A stretch of DNA of 64,000 nt from positions 26,066,427-26,130,426 of the forward strand of contig OX442315.1 in the NCBI GenBank assembly GCA_949358305.1, read 5' to 3'. This document shows, in pieces, positions 12,950 through 24,874 of the stretch. The notes below the pieces were generated by a model, which was given only the letters and a program-made list of their open reading frames with translations, did not search any database and was not told the origin of the DNA. How positions within the stretch are numbered: position 1 is the first letter of the stretch; every line of letters starts with the position of its first letter. The stretch is from Strigamia acuminata. Its lineage: Eukaryota; Arthropoda; Chilopoda; Geophilomorpha; Linotaeniidae. The position numbers and the translations under genes are program-made.

Positions 12950-13627
12950 TGTTCCTGCTCTGGCCTGTCTGTGGTTGCTTGGAAAGGAAAGCGTGCGATT
13001 TTTTCTGCTGCAGAAATTACTCGAGTGTCGGGAACACAATTTATTTTTTTTTCTCTATAAAAACTTTCTGAGAAAGTATTTAAAAAGAAAAAAATTTAAT
13101 TCTCAGTAAAAATAAACTCTAAAATAACCGTTTCAAGTTCCACTAAAAAGCGACAACCGATCACAAACGAAGGGAAAGGGGGTGAAAAAAACTAATAAAT
13201 TTTTATACCCTTATCTTTGTTTTTCATTTATTCGGTATAAAAACCTCGTTGAAAAACTCATTTTTTTTCCTCCTTTGACTTACAACTATCTCGCTGTCAC
13301 TATGCCATTCAAAACTCTTAACTCATCCGCATAAAAAGTGACATTTAATTTCCTCTACAAAAATTTTTATTACTTTTTTCTTATGTAATAAGTTCGCAAA
13401 TCAAAAAGGGAAAAAATGCAACAAAAAAATTAGTTTAACTCGGGAAGTTTTTTTTCTAACTTAAATTTTCAATAGAAGAAAATAAAAAATGCAAAAATAA
13501 TTACATTTCGCTGAACTATAGTTAGAAAATTTCGTAAATTACTTGAACTTGTGTAACTAAGTACACAAACTAAATGCAAAATGTGTAAAAACATTTTTTT
13601 ATAGTTACCAAGTAAATGTTTACCTGA

Positions 13628-13649
13628 CATACATACATACATACATACA
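13628..13649. repeat. (ACAT)n microsatellite
   Basis: There are about five tandem copies of the tetranucleotide CATA/ACAT with no interruption. Confidence 0.85.
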
Positions 13650-15369
13650 AAAACCGACTTTAAAATACTACTTCTCAGCAATTACCAAGAAAACATTATT
13701 TCACAGCAACAACATTTACATTCGATTATTCTATTAAAAATGATATCTTAAAATTTAAATTTATTTTATACGTAAATAACTTCAAAAGTTGAAATTGTAC
13801 ATTGCTGTGTATAATTGAATTATTCATTATTTTCTTTCTTTTTAAAATCAGCGTTTAAAGAAGAAAAAACGTGCGTCCTTCTTTGTGTATTTGCTTCATT
13901 TAAACATCAGCTGATAATCAGTACAGAACTGATAGTGTTAAGTCTCAATAAAAATACACTCAACTAGCTATATCTTATCTTAAACACAAAACAAAACAAA
14001 ACAAAAGTGTAACAAATACTAACACAAACATTTACAAAAAGCAAGAAAAGAAAAGAAAAAAACTATTTTCGTATACGGTAATTTAAATTTATTCACTTGA
14101 TTAATTAAAAAATAAGAAATAAAATGAGTTATCGAATAAAAAGGACTTTATTCCAAGTGTTTGTGCAGCTTCTCTTCAAACTCATCCTCATATAAGTTAA
14201 GAAAACTCACCCCAAATTCAATCTTCAATTTTTCTTCCGTTCTTTCAAAACCACCATCTCTATTCGTGGCTTTTAATTGAAACCTCGACACTCCGAGCTT
14301 GATAAGAGCAAAATCCTATTGCCTTCCAAGATACCCCAATTGATTTACACCTCTTCACCCCAACTTTCCTATTAGCTTATATTAGATAGTTACAATTTCT
14401 CATTACCTTCGCTGTCTTCAACTGACTGACTGTCAACATCCCTCCACCACTACTTTTCTCCTCAAACTAAACTACTCTTCCAAAATTATCATCGTTACAC
14501 TTTAACTCTTATTATGCCTCTTTCTTTTACTCTTCCCTCAGTTTTAATTGCTTTGAGACTGAAAAGGGGATTCGTATGATGGAACCTAAACCACGCATCG
14601 CATCACACTACCAACGAGAACAAAGTCATTTGGCTGCCAGTTTCACTGTGAAAAATTGTACGCACTAATTTTTTGACCAAACTTTCAAGATACAAAACAC
14701 CACTTAAACAGCAGCAAATTTGCATTAAAACTTCCGGTAAAGCGGGGACAATATACAAAAACCCACTTAATTGCGTTGTAGGATTTTTACGCAATTAACG
14801 GAAAAGAAATGCCCAAATTTAAGATAAAATAGTACTATTGCCGCTCACAAATTGCCTTTTTTTTACCAAAAAAAAAAATTCTATTTAGATATTCCAATTA
14901 AAGCCACCTTTATGGCTTGAATAGGAGACACATCGCCATTGCATAATGATGAAAAGCTACAAAATCAGCCCTTCACAGACTCATCACACTGTCAGAGCAC
15001 TTCAATTAAAAATAAAAAATTATCCACTTTTTTCCCCTTTACTTCTTTTAATTTTATAAAATGGACGAGAAGCAACCCATCCCTAGCTCCAATTTCATTT
15101 AGTTAATTTTTTAAGAGCATTCCAGCCGCGTCTATCTCAAAAACTGGGCAAATTAAACTCATTTAAAAAGTATTAAACAAAATTAAAAAAAGACTCATCT
15201 TCTCGCGCTCTAAGTAATAAGAAGAAAAAAAGAAAAAGATAAATTTTTAAAATTCTATTCCTTGATTTTAAAACTTAAAAATACAAACTTCTCGTCTGCA
15301 ATAATTAAAACTGATTAACATTTGCATTAAAAATATCATTTCTGAGCATTTCTTTCCAGATGGCACATG

Positions 15370-15385
15370 TGTCGCCATCTGTTGA
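15370..15385 (-). promoter_or_regulatory. Candidate CTCF site downstream of the ZFP64-like gene
   Basis: The minus strand reads TCAACAGATGGCGACA, sharing 15 bases with the plus-strand match at 31741-31756. It has the CTCF core AGATGGCG. It lies about 400 bp past the last recognised exon of the ZFP64-like gene. Confidence 0.4.
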
Positions 15386-15786
15386 TGATTCCTCAATAAC
15401 AAATTTTTCTAAAACCTTTATGGATCGTCCAGAATAGGAAAATCAATTGTCCCCCAACAAACATTGCCCCCCGCACTAATTGCAAAATTGGTTCGATTTC
15501 AGAATAAAGAAAAGAATTGTCAACTGTTTTTCATTGCCGTTATCAAATACATTTAACCGAATTGTTTTGTACAATGTTATTTCTTTATATTCAGCATTAT
15601 AAATTATAATTTACCGTGATTCCTATCGAAGCGTGGAGTTAACAACAGGAAAGAATATTTTCAGTTACAATTACACCGAGAACGCAATGAAGGTCACCAT
15701 GACAACCCATGCACCTCATCCCCTCGCACTTTTGCGGAGATTATGTTGAACGAGGCGCCAATGCGTTACCGTATCAGGTGTGAATA

Positions 15787-17410
15787 TTATACCATTAAGA
15801 AGAAAATACCTTTGACAGCACATTTGTAGTCGCATAATTGGCACGAGTACGGTTTCTCGCCAGTGTGCATTCGAAGGTGTCGTTTCAGGTCGGAATTTAT
15901 CTTGAATTTTGTGTCACACACGGGACAATGAAAAGGTGAATCGCCCGTATGAGTTCGCAAATGGACGACAAGTTGACTGGAATTACGACTGGCGTATGGA
16001 CAAATCTGGCACCTAAAATTATATTTTCATTTCTAAATCTCCATAGAACAGTCAAGACACAATATCAAACATTACTTGAATGGCCTCTCATCCGAATGAA
16101 CCCTTAAATGCTTTTTTAAACTGCCACTGTCGTTCGTCGCATAATCACCTGAATGGAAATTATTAATTAATTAATTAATCGACATATTCCGTATTAACCC
16201 ACTTTGGAGAGCAAGCCCTAAAATGTGAATTTGACCAGATCTTGTGACCTGATTGGCTGGTCCTTTTTATGGCATGCCATAAAAATTGAATTCCTGCCAG
16301 AAAATTGGATCTCGTTTTATCTGGCACTGCCAGATAATTCAAATTATCCGGGCACCCTGGTCGGACTCACGATTTTAGGATACGACCTCCAAAGCGAACT
16401 AATACAGTACATTTCTTACATTCTTTGCATTTGTAAGGTTTGACTCCTGAATGCCATCTTTCATGCAGTTTCAATTTATCAGCTCGAGTAAAATTTTTAC
16501 CGCACATGTTACAGGAAAACGGTTTTTCGCCCGTATGAATTCTTGTATGACGTAAAAGATCTTTTAAGTAACATGTCTTATACTGGCATGACGCAACTTC
16601 ACACTGAAAACGTTTATTGGACTTGCTGCCACTTGGAGGTGCAGAATCCTCTGCAGAATTAGGTCTGAAATCAAACAAAAATTTAAACGAATAAATCAAA
16701 ATTATTCAATTAGACGAAACTTACTTGATATTCTTTTGAATTTCCACCACAACAGGCTGTACAATCGCTTCTTTTTCACTCGTATCGTGGGACTTTCTTC
16801 CTGTTTGTTGATTGTCTGAACATACCTCTTTCTTATGTATCACAAATAACTTTACAGAATTAAATTGTAGTTTGCATCTGCCGCAAATGTGAATATCACC
16901 AGACACTATAAAATAAAATTAAATTAAAATTAAAACCGTGTTTTATATTCAGTGAAAACCATGTATCTTTTTCCATTTCTTTTCCTATTTAATTCATAAG
17001 TTTTGATTCAAAGACAGTTTTCTATTGATATATGAATTACCCGCCTATTGCGGTAACTCCAGAACGGGCATCATATTTATTGATCCACATTTTCAAAATA
17101 AGGTTATTAAAATTTTCAATTCTCTTACAAACTTGTAATAACGATATGTGTTTTGAAGCAAACACATGAATTCAGCAGAACGAAATTAATTCACAAAAAG
17201 TGGGGTTGGTTCTGTCTTTTTTTATTTTATCAAAACGCTATTTTTCTCAATGCAGCTACGGGGCCGCATCGTCCATTGCATGGCCCCGATCAAGCAATGT
17301 TAAATCTCGAAACCAATTTTCTCGCAGTTTTTATTAAATTTTGTACTCAATTACGTTTATAGTCACATACCTTGATTCTCAGTGTTGTCAACAAGCATAT
17401 TGCAACTCAT
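15787..17410 (-). CDS. ZFP64: ZFP64-like C2H2 zinc-finger protein, 3' end uncertain
   Basis: Five minus-strand exons join in phase: 17410-17371 (ATG in GAAAATGAG), 16905-16725, 16664-16420, 16148-16076 and 16012-15810. The first 247 residues carry an N-terminal C2HC finger ([12 protein letters not shown]...HKKEVC) and then C2H2 fingers including [14 protein letters not shown] and [20 protein letters not shown]. These match vertebrate ZFP64 in order and wording, hence the name; a nuclear DNA-binding role is inferred from the family. The sixth C2H2 finger stops at [11 protein letters not shown], before its histidines, exactly at a possible donor (AAAG/GTATTT). Read through, the frame ends seven codons later at a TAA (15789-15787), giving 254 aa with a broken last finger. 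Either a further exon to the left was missed or the gene is shortened. It shares a promoter interval with HIBCH. Confidence 0.85.
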
Positions 17411-17721
17411 TTTCGTTATTTATTAACTGTAAAGACCGATGTTTTAAGTTGGGAATACAAAATGCTCCTTTCCCTACTAAACGTCTTGCGGAAATGGTTT
17501 AGGTCTGTCATCTGGTGATAAAAATTGAATGTATAAATAAATTTATAAAAACTGCGTGGATGGAAGAAAACAGGAAAGGACTAAAGATGCAGTAGTGGAC
17601 CATACTGGGCTACGAAAAATTATGATAAGAATTTATTTCCATGCAGTTATAGCTGCCGTTGGATCGTTTCTGTTTGAATTTTACCCGTATTTTTGTTACA
17701 ACTTTGAGTAATCACACAAAT
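17411..17721. promoter_or_regulatory. Bidirectional promoter between ZFP64-like and HIBCH
   Basis: Only 311 bp separate the two start codons, which point away from each other, so both promoters and 5' leaders must lie here unless there are distal untranslated exons. I see no clear TATA box placed for either gene. On the plus side a 29-codon upstream ORF (17622-17711) occupies much of the HIBCH leader. Confidence 0.6.
17622..17711 (+). CDS. 29-codon upstream ORF before HIBCH
   Basis: The ATG at 17622 opens a frame ending in TAA at 17709-17711, 10 nt before the HIBCH ATG. The peptide starts MIRIYFHAVIAAVGSFLFEF: one basic residue, then a largely hydrophobic and aromatic stretch that could be a short membrane helix. 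If the HIBCH mRNA starts upstream of it, scanning ribosomes would meet it first, so it could limit HIBCH translation or encode a small membrane peptide. I do not recognise it. Whether it is in the transcript is unknown. Confidence 0.35.
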   Translation: MIRIYFHAVIAAVGSFLFEFYPYFCYNFE

Positions 17722-19316
17722 ATGTGGAGATTAAAATATAATATTTCAGGGGGACTAAAACAAAATCCAGTCAAATGGGTATGCCGTACGGCGTAATTAA
17801 TTTAAACAAGAACGAGTATTAACTTTCAGTCCTCTACTTTCTTCTACAGTTATCTACAGCTGCAGATGATGTCATATTTCAACAAGTTAGCAATACGCAC
17901 AAAATTGGTGTAGTAACATTGAACAGACCAAAAGCATTGAATGCATTAAATCCTTCGATGGTTTCAAAACTTTACTCGCAATTAAAGGTACAAAAAATTC
18001 ATTCCGTGAGATTAATAAATAAATTAAACGTATTTTTATTATTTTCAGAAATGGCAGTCAGAGGTAGCATTTGTCATTATCAAAGGAAGTGGAGAAAAAG
18101 CATTTTGCGCCGGGGTAGACGTAAGAGGTGCAAAATTAAATTTTAGTTGACAAAAATTTTTTTAGCTATAAATATAAATTATGGTAATCAAATCAGCTAT
18201 AGCTAATGGTATGCGAAGCGAAGACGTGATTGTAGAGGATTTTGCGAGACTTTTTTATTCTATACTTCACATGGTTGGAACTTATAAAATACCTTACATT
18301 GCCTTCATAAACGGAATTACGATGGGAGGAGTAAGTAAGAAAGAATTTACTAATTGGAGTAAAAACAAAAAAACAATTTTGTTTTAACTAGGGAGCAGGT
18401 CTTTCAATTCTTGGCAAATACAGGGTTGCAACTGAAAACACTGTGTTTGCTATGCCAGAAACAGCTATAGGTAAGTTTCGTTCATTAATGCTGCAGAAAA
18501 TTCATTTTTAATCATTTATTTTTAGGTTTATTTCCTGATTCCGGAGCATCATACTTTTTATCAAGACTCCCCGACCATTTTGGAATGTATTGTGGACTGA
18601 CTGGACATAGAGTAGTTGGGCCAGACCTATTGAGTTGCGGATTAGCCACACACTACTGCGATTTCAAAGAAGTGTAACTTGTGTGACGTAACTGGGATTT
18701 ATATATAATGATAAAATATTTTAGATGGCAAACTTGGAACAAGATTTACTAAATGTTTCTAAGGTTAACGAGATTCCGAAAGTTTTGAGCAAATATACGC
18801 AAGCAGTAAGCCGGAAAAAAAAAACTATAATAATTTATACATTATTGTATTTTAGTCTGTTAAAGGTAAAGAAAAAATGGATATTCTTGAGGACAAACAA
18901 GTGAGACATCATTTTTCTGCTGATTCGGTGGAAAGCATTGTTGGGCGTTTAAAAAAGAAAAACTCTGCCTGGTCTAAACAACAACTAGAAACATTAATGA
19001 AAATGGTAACTTTCGAAAAATTACAGTTCATTTTTCGTAATTTTCATCTTTACTACAGAGTCCGACGTCTCTGAAACTGACAGTCCAACTATTGAAGCAA
19101 GCGACAAATTTTTCACTTCGTGAGTGTTTGAAAATGGATTATCGTATAATGACCCGGATGGTTTATGAAGAAGACTTCTATGAAGGAGTCAGGGCTTGTG
19201 TGGTTGACAAGGATAACAAACCTAATTGGAAGCCGTCAACTTTAGACGACGTTAGTGATGAAAAAATCCAGTCTTTTCTTGCCCCTTTACCACCTGATAA
19301 AGAGCTTCAAATATGA
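17722..19316 (+). CDS. HIBCH: 3-hydroxyisobutyryl-CoA hydrolase, mitochondrial
   Basis: Nine exons join in frame to encode 373 aa (the human protein has 386): 17722-17778, 17850-17987, 18049-18127, 18197-18330, 18392-18470, 18526-18671, 18725-18805, 18856-19005 and 19059-19316. It belongs to the enoyl-CoA hydratase/isomerase (crotonase) fold and, from the family, hydrolyses 3-hydroxyisobutyryl-CoA in mitochondrial valine catabolism. Visible family marks are [19 protein letters not shown], the oxyanion-hole region NGITMGGGAGLS, and MPETAIGLFPD with the catalytic glutamate (residue 159) and aspartate (167). The C terminus has SPTSLKLT and [11 protein letters not shown]. The N terminus ([11 protein letters not shown]) is short and basic, in keeping with a mitochondrial presequence. 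The family CAGGD is CAGVD here. The donor of exon 3 (AAGAG/GTGCAA) is weak but is required by frame and homology. Confidence 0.95.
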
Positions 19317-19334
19317 AATTGTTTTGTATTGTGG

Positions 19335-19340
19335 AATAAA
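19335..19340 (+). terminator. Polyadenylation signal of HIBCH
   Basis: An AATAAA hexamer lies 18 nt after the HIBCH stop codon and is followed by a GT-containing stretch, giving a very short 3' UTR. Confidence 0.7.
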
Positions 19341-20269
19341 TGTGAATAGCTTTGACCGAGGGAATGAGTTTTATAAGCATTTATTTGCAAACTGATTTAC
19401 AGTCTGAACAAAAACCTCGAGTTGCATTACAAATAAAAGTCAACTTAATTACTTTTATCAAATAAAGAGAGAGAAACTTTGAAATAAAACTTGTATCAAT
19501 TTCTATCAACAAAAGTTAAATAAAACTTTAGGTGCAAAAAATAAAATAAAAAAACTACACAAAAAGGAAGTATACACACAATATATTCAAAACTAACAAG
19601 TTTATCTTCCATCTTCTGGAAACTTTACAACAGGAATGACCAATTTTTTAAACAAAGTTTATTAACTTCTTCAAAGACACTAAACTTAAAAATTTGTCGT
19701 CATATAAACAATTCTCTTCATTTTTCATTTGAATTTCCAAATTATTATTTTTAGTATGAAATTTTTCCCAAAAGCAGTTAAAACATTAGAATAATTAACC
19801 AAATTTCAGAAATTTGTACATGATGTGACTAGTGTTTGATAAGGAAATTTAAACCATGTGCTACAAAGATTGAAATAATACAAGAATAATGAATATTAAA
19901 CAATTTTTTTTTGGTTATTTGACATCTTAATAATTGAAAGATAACGAACTGTCTTTAAAAATAAAAAGCTATACAAGGGCTAAATTCGTAACTTTAGGAG
20001 TGCTTAATTTACAATTCAAATATGTGAAAAATTGAGTAAAATAATCAACAAAATTCAGCGTACCATTCTTTTATGTTTAAAAAAAACTGAACACTTAACC
20101 AAAGGGAGAATAAAATGCAACTCGTAATAAATGAAAACAAGAAAAACAAACAAAAAAAATGGTCTGACTTCAACAAAGCGGTCTACAGTCTAATTTAATA
20201 ATCAACACTTTAAAAAAAAAGTTAGTAAATTAAAAATTCAAAACAAAAAAAAGATCAAAGATTTTCTCC
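19341..20269. other. AT-rich interval between convergent HIBCH and CTCF
   Basis: No coding potential is seen. The interval is low-complexity AT sequence with several AATAAA/TTTATT hexamers on both strands. It can hold alternative 3' ends of both converging genes, and antisense overlap of long 3' UTRs is possible. Confidence 0.5.
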
Positions 20270-20275
20270 TTTATT
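20270..20275 (-). terminator. Likely polyadenylation signal of CTCF
   Basis: AATAAA on the minus strand lies about 105 nt after the CTCF stop codon. Further hexamers lie to the left, so longer 3' UTRs are possible. Confidence 0.55.
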
Positions 20276-20379
20276 TTTTCCTAAGACACTTAATAGTCTG
20301 ATGATGAAGTGGCTGTGGTGTTTATGGTGAAACGATAATTTCGTCAGTGCACAAATCAAATCCAACGTGAAAGAAATTG

Positions 20380-23300
20380 TTATTGTGGTAACGAACTCTC
20401 AACTTGCTGCATGGCAGCGAGCAGTTGTATAGCTGTTTCTCTTTCTGTGTCATTTTGAGATGAGATGACCGTAGATTCTTCTTCGTCGTCATCTTCGTCA
20501 TCGTCATCCTAGAAAATACATATAAGAATATCGTACCGTTTTACCCCGCCTGGCGCCCACACTATACCGACATGCAGCCGCTTAAGCTGGGTAATTACTT
20601 AATATAAAAAAAAATTACCTTAAACCCAAAGCACTCTTCCATATCTTTCTGTTTTTGCTCCAATCGTCTCTTTGCCGTCTCTGCTTCTCGCCTCGCAATT
20701 TCTTCCTCGTCAGGCATGTTTGTATCTTCTGCGTTAACACAAAACCAATTATAAATTTTAAAAAGTTCATTAATCAGACCAATTCGATTTACCTTTTCGA
20801 CGACCTCGCATAGATGGCCGGCCACGTGCTGGTCGTTTACTTGGCGACATTGGACCATCGGAATCGTCGTCGTACCGTCGTTTACGACTTTTCCTTCCAT
20901 CTTCGCCAAGAGAATCATCTGCATTCTCTCGCGCATCCGCAGCTAACTCAACTGTGAAAACAACTAACAATTGTGTTAATTTCATCAAATTTTTAATTTA
21001 TCAATTTGCCTTACTTTTGTCGGTAGCAGCAGCAATTTCCATTTGTTCTTGTAAAGGATTAACTCTTCGAGGCCTGCCTCGTCCTCGTTTAGCTATCGTA
21101 GGTGTGCAAACAGGTTTCACATCTTCACCAATCACTTCGCTAAGTACTAAAAAAAAAAATTTAATTTAATACCGAAATTTACACCAGGAGGAATTGTTGA
21201 AATTATACTTGAGTAAATACCAGATTGTATGTCATTCTGTTGGTCGACAGTACGAGTACGTGAACTCTTTCGAATAATTTTGCAGGCATTAGCGTCTTCG
21301 GCATCAATTGCAGCCTGTAAGTTTGCATCCATTCCGTCTCCAGCAACCACAGCTACGGTTTGCTGCTCTCCTTCAGGCCCTTGAAGTTGAATAACCTCCA
21401 ACACAACCACCTAAAGAAAAGGAAGAAACATTAAATCCATTTTTTCTTTGAAAATATAAACAAACGTGCGATAGATACCTGTTGTCCTTCCGCTGTTGTC
21501 ATCTGGCCAGCCTCAAGTGTGATACCTTCTTGTTCATCTAAAGATTCCTCGTCATACTCATCATCGGTCTCCTCATCAGTGACTTCCTCTCCGTTCGCAA
21601 TCTTACGTCTTCTCCCAAGTCTCAAAGCAGCAGCCTTTTCCTGAGCCGAAGCATCAGGATCGTGAATGGCCATATGCCTAATTAGGTTTCCTTTATGACG
21701 GAAAGCGCGACCGCATTCGGAACATTCATGTGTCTTCTCCTTGGGCACGGGAGGAACGTAATCCGGATCATGATAGAGATTCTTATGTCTTTTGAGCAGT
21801 TGTTTCTGGCGGAATGCCTGGTCACACTGCTCGCACTGATACGGTTTCTGATCCGTATGTATGAGCATGTGCGATTCTAGATGACGTTGCGATATGCTCG
21901 CATACGGACATAAATCGCATTTGAAGCATTTTTCACCTTCGTGAGTTTTTACGTGCACTTTGTATGTGTATCGGTCCGGGAAAGACTTTCCACATCTCTT
22001 GCATTTCAAGGGCTTGTCACTCGTATGCAATTTTTGCACATGAATTCTCAAATCGGTTTTACGACCACACGTTGTTGGGCAGAGTTCACACTGGAATATC
22101 GGTTTGTTGCCTACGTGAAAGGAAACTTGAATTGTATATTGTCATGTCACTAGCCGAATTAATTATTACAAATTCACTTTACCTGAATGAATCAATTTAT
22201 GGGCTTTCAGACTATTGCTTTGTGTGAATCTAGCGTGGCACACATCACATTCGTAAGGTTTTTCACCCGTGTGAATACGTAAATGACGTTTTAATTTGTA
22301 CGTGTCAGGACTGGCGTAAGTGCAGTGCGGACACTGATAAGGCCGTTCTCCTGTATGGCATCGCATATGCCTCTTCAATTTACTTAACTCTACACTAGCG
22401 TAATCGCACTCCGTGCATTTATGTGGCTTCTCGTGCGTGTGCTTGTATCGCACGTGTCGAACCAATTCACCTAAAGAAATAAGAAAATAAAAATAAAAAT
22501 TAGTAACCTCACAAAAACAACAATTTCAGTTCATTTCTTACCGGAAGTAGTGAAAGCGCTGTCGCACTCTTTACACTGATGAGGTCGAGTGCCTGTATGA
22601 GTGTTTACGTGATTCTGAAGCGATGCTAGCGTCTTAAAGCCTCGTTCACAAACGCTGCATTTATGCGGTCTTTCTTCAGAGTGCGATTTCATGTGTCGGG
22701 ACAACAAATATCTTTTAGGACTCGTATAATTACAATAGTTGCACATGTGAGCCTGCGATACAGCTTGAGATTTTTTCGGGCTAAATTTCATGATTCGAGG
22801 TTTCGCCGGTGGAGCCGCCTCTTCTCCTTCCACCGTCGCCACATGCTGCTCGCCTTCGTTAAAGTCGTAAACGGACATGTCCAAACTGACCCCAGCTTTC
22901 TGCCCATTGTCTTTAACATCTTCAGGCTGTGACACGATAAGAACGTAGCTCACTTCTCCTGGGTTGGTGTCGGAAGGAACGATCGTCACGGTTTGATACG
23001 CATTGCCCGTGTTCAGGATCACTTGATTATCCTCATCGGTCACATTCTGGGATGATTGTTCGGCAAGACTCGCAACCATGTGTAAAGTGTTGTCGTCGCC
23101 AACTTGAATTTCATGTCCGTCCGAAGTCACGAGTGTTCCCGTTGTAACTTCTTCTTGGCCTTCAGCAACGACCATCCTAATTTGCTGCTCGCCGGTCTAA
23201 TAAAACGTACGAAAAAAAGAAAAAATTATAAAATTCAATCAAAATTAATTAAAATATGCTAAAATTAGAATGTTAAACATTCAAAGGACACTCACTACAA

Positions 23301-24283
23301 ACTGAGGCTGCTCATATGATATATTTTGTACCTCTGAATCGCCTTGCGTATCAGCTTGGGTAATGTACGTGATTCCTTGGGTACCATCTTCCACTGCCAC
23401 CATTTGAGGTTGTGCCTGACTTGTAGAGACTGCAACCACTTGCTGGCCATCCTAAAATTTAGAAATAATATATATTAGACACGTACTTATTTTAAATTGT
23501 AATCTTAATAACTTACGGGTTGCATTGCCACAAACGTTGGTTGATCAGACTCGGATGGATGAGCTTCAACCGCCTGTAATAACTCTTCAGTGGCTGCCTG
23601 ACTGGCCAACGAGGCAGGAATAGTAACCGATATCTCGGTAGCTTCTTCACCTTCCCCCACTTCCTGACCCTCTGATGCAGCGGCCAATACGATCTGTTGA
23701 AGTCCATCTTGGGCCTTGTTCGGGGCAATAGTCACTGCAACTTGCTGAACGGATGCATCCAATTCTTGCGTCTCTATTTCTTGACCTTCCTCAGCTACAT
23801 AAATAAAAAAAATAAAAAAAATCATAAGTACAAAAAAAAAAATTAAATTAACTATTAATAAATAGTTTTACGTTTTTCGCTACCAGTAACAATTGTGGCG
23901 TCAGTTTGAAGCTGCGTATCGGCAGGTGGCGGGCCTTCACCAGAATAAGTGGATACGGAAGCAAAATCTTCCTGATTTTGGCTCGAATAGTATTGTGGCG
24001 TAAAATAAGTGGTAGTGCTACCATCGAATTGAGCCTGAGTCTGATCAAATGATTGAAAAGTCTGAATTTGGCTGCCCTCTGTAGTCACATAAAAAGTGGT
24101 TGTTGCCGTCGTGTCTCCACCTGCCCTCGAATTTGTCTGGGTTGTTGTCGGGCTTGCAGCACTTGCACTGGTATCTTGCGCTCCATTTCCCTGGATCTCC
24201 TTGTTGAACGACGCCAAATAGTTCTGAATTTCGGTGATGGTTTCCCCATCCTGGGTGACGGTTGCGACTGTCTGCGATTCCAT
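20380..24283 (-). CDS. CTCF: Transcriptional repressor/insulator protein CTCF
   Basis: Eleven minus-strand exons join in phase to 1046 codons: 24283-23872, 23794-23517, 23451-23296, 23196-22542, 22470-22183, 22110-21479, 21410-21221, 21146-21015, 20951-20793, 20728-20619 and 20508-20380. Residues 1-430 are acidic and glutamine/threonine-rich. SVYDF at about 390-394 matches the vertebrate motif (VYDF) that binds cohesin SA2-SCC1. Eleven C2H2 fingers follow, from about residue 433 to 745, with CTCF-specific wording such as [37 protein letters not shown] and FRQKQLL. The C terminus has two AT-hook-like segments (KRGRGRPRR and [15 protein letters not shown]) and a run of acidic residues close to its end ([11 protein letters not shown]). 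From the family it is nuclear, binds DNA sequence-specifically, and forms chromatin boundaries and loops with cohesin. The exon 1 donor has a rival 12 nt upstream (23884), same phase. Confidence 0.97.
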
Positions 24284-24835
24284 TTCCGGTTTGGTTTAAA
24301 TTAAAAGTTCAGTTCAATCGTATAGCATAAAAGGACACCTGGAATTACAAAATAAAACTTGATTGGTCAACGATAGTAAAACGTAATAATAACGTAGCAC
24401 ATTTCAAAAAATAAAAATTAAAAAATAAAACAAGAAAAAAAAAATGTTTTTAATTTCAGATTTCGAACACAGGTTCAAGGCTAGGAAGGAAAGTTGATAA
24501 GACACAAATTGAATTAACAAAGATAAATATTCGAAATAGTGAATGCTTATTAAAGTCGCGGCTATTAAGCGCAATGTATTTAACGGAAAAACACAAATAA
24601 TAGTCGTGGTACCCCCGCATGTAGAAAACTAGGCCTACATAAGACTTGCCCTCCTCCTATGCCAGCAAAGTATTAGGGCGGATAAAAATGGCCAAAATGG
24701 CTGCCATTGTTGAAATCAGTCAGCGAACACGACGACGCCATGTTTGAAACGATCATGATGATTTTCATCAAATTTTTCGTACCCATCCCAAACTCTCCGT
24801 CGCCCAAATCTTGGGGCCACGGGCATGAAAAGACT

Positions 24836-24851
24836 GGGCGCCACCTGCAAG
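24836..24851 (-). promoter_or_regulatory. Candidate CTCF site A upstream of CTCF
   Basis: The minus strand reads CTTGCAGGTGGCGCCC, with the full core AGGTGGCGCC typical of arthropod CTCF sites. It lies 553 bp upstream of the CTCF start codon and 7 bp from site B, in the same orientation. Confidence 0.5.
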
Positions 24852-24858
24852 CAATAAT

Positions 24859-24874
24859 TAGCGCCATCTGGCTT
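24859..24874 (-). promoter_or_regulatory. Candidate CTCF site B upstream of CTCF
   Basis: The minus strand reads AAGCCAGATGGCGCTA; the last 11 bases match the strongest part of the CTCF consensus. It is adjacent to site A, giving a tandem pair. Confidence 0.55.

Larger units (their letters stand above)
9886..15786. other. Noncoding DNA left of the ZFP64-like gene
   Basis: No convincing exon was found, including on the minus strand, where further 3' exons of the ZFP64-like gene would be expected. No zinc-finger linker (HTGEKP-type) is encoded. GC-richer islands lie at about 10.3-11.5 kb and 12.1-13.0 kb. A 24-codon ATG frame at 12625-12699 (starting MHQLARVQQG) and an (ACAT) microsatellite at 13628-13649 are present. 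Candidate CTCF motifs lie at 12934 and 15370. Confidence 0.5.
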
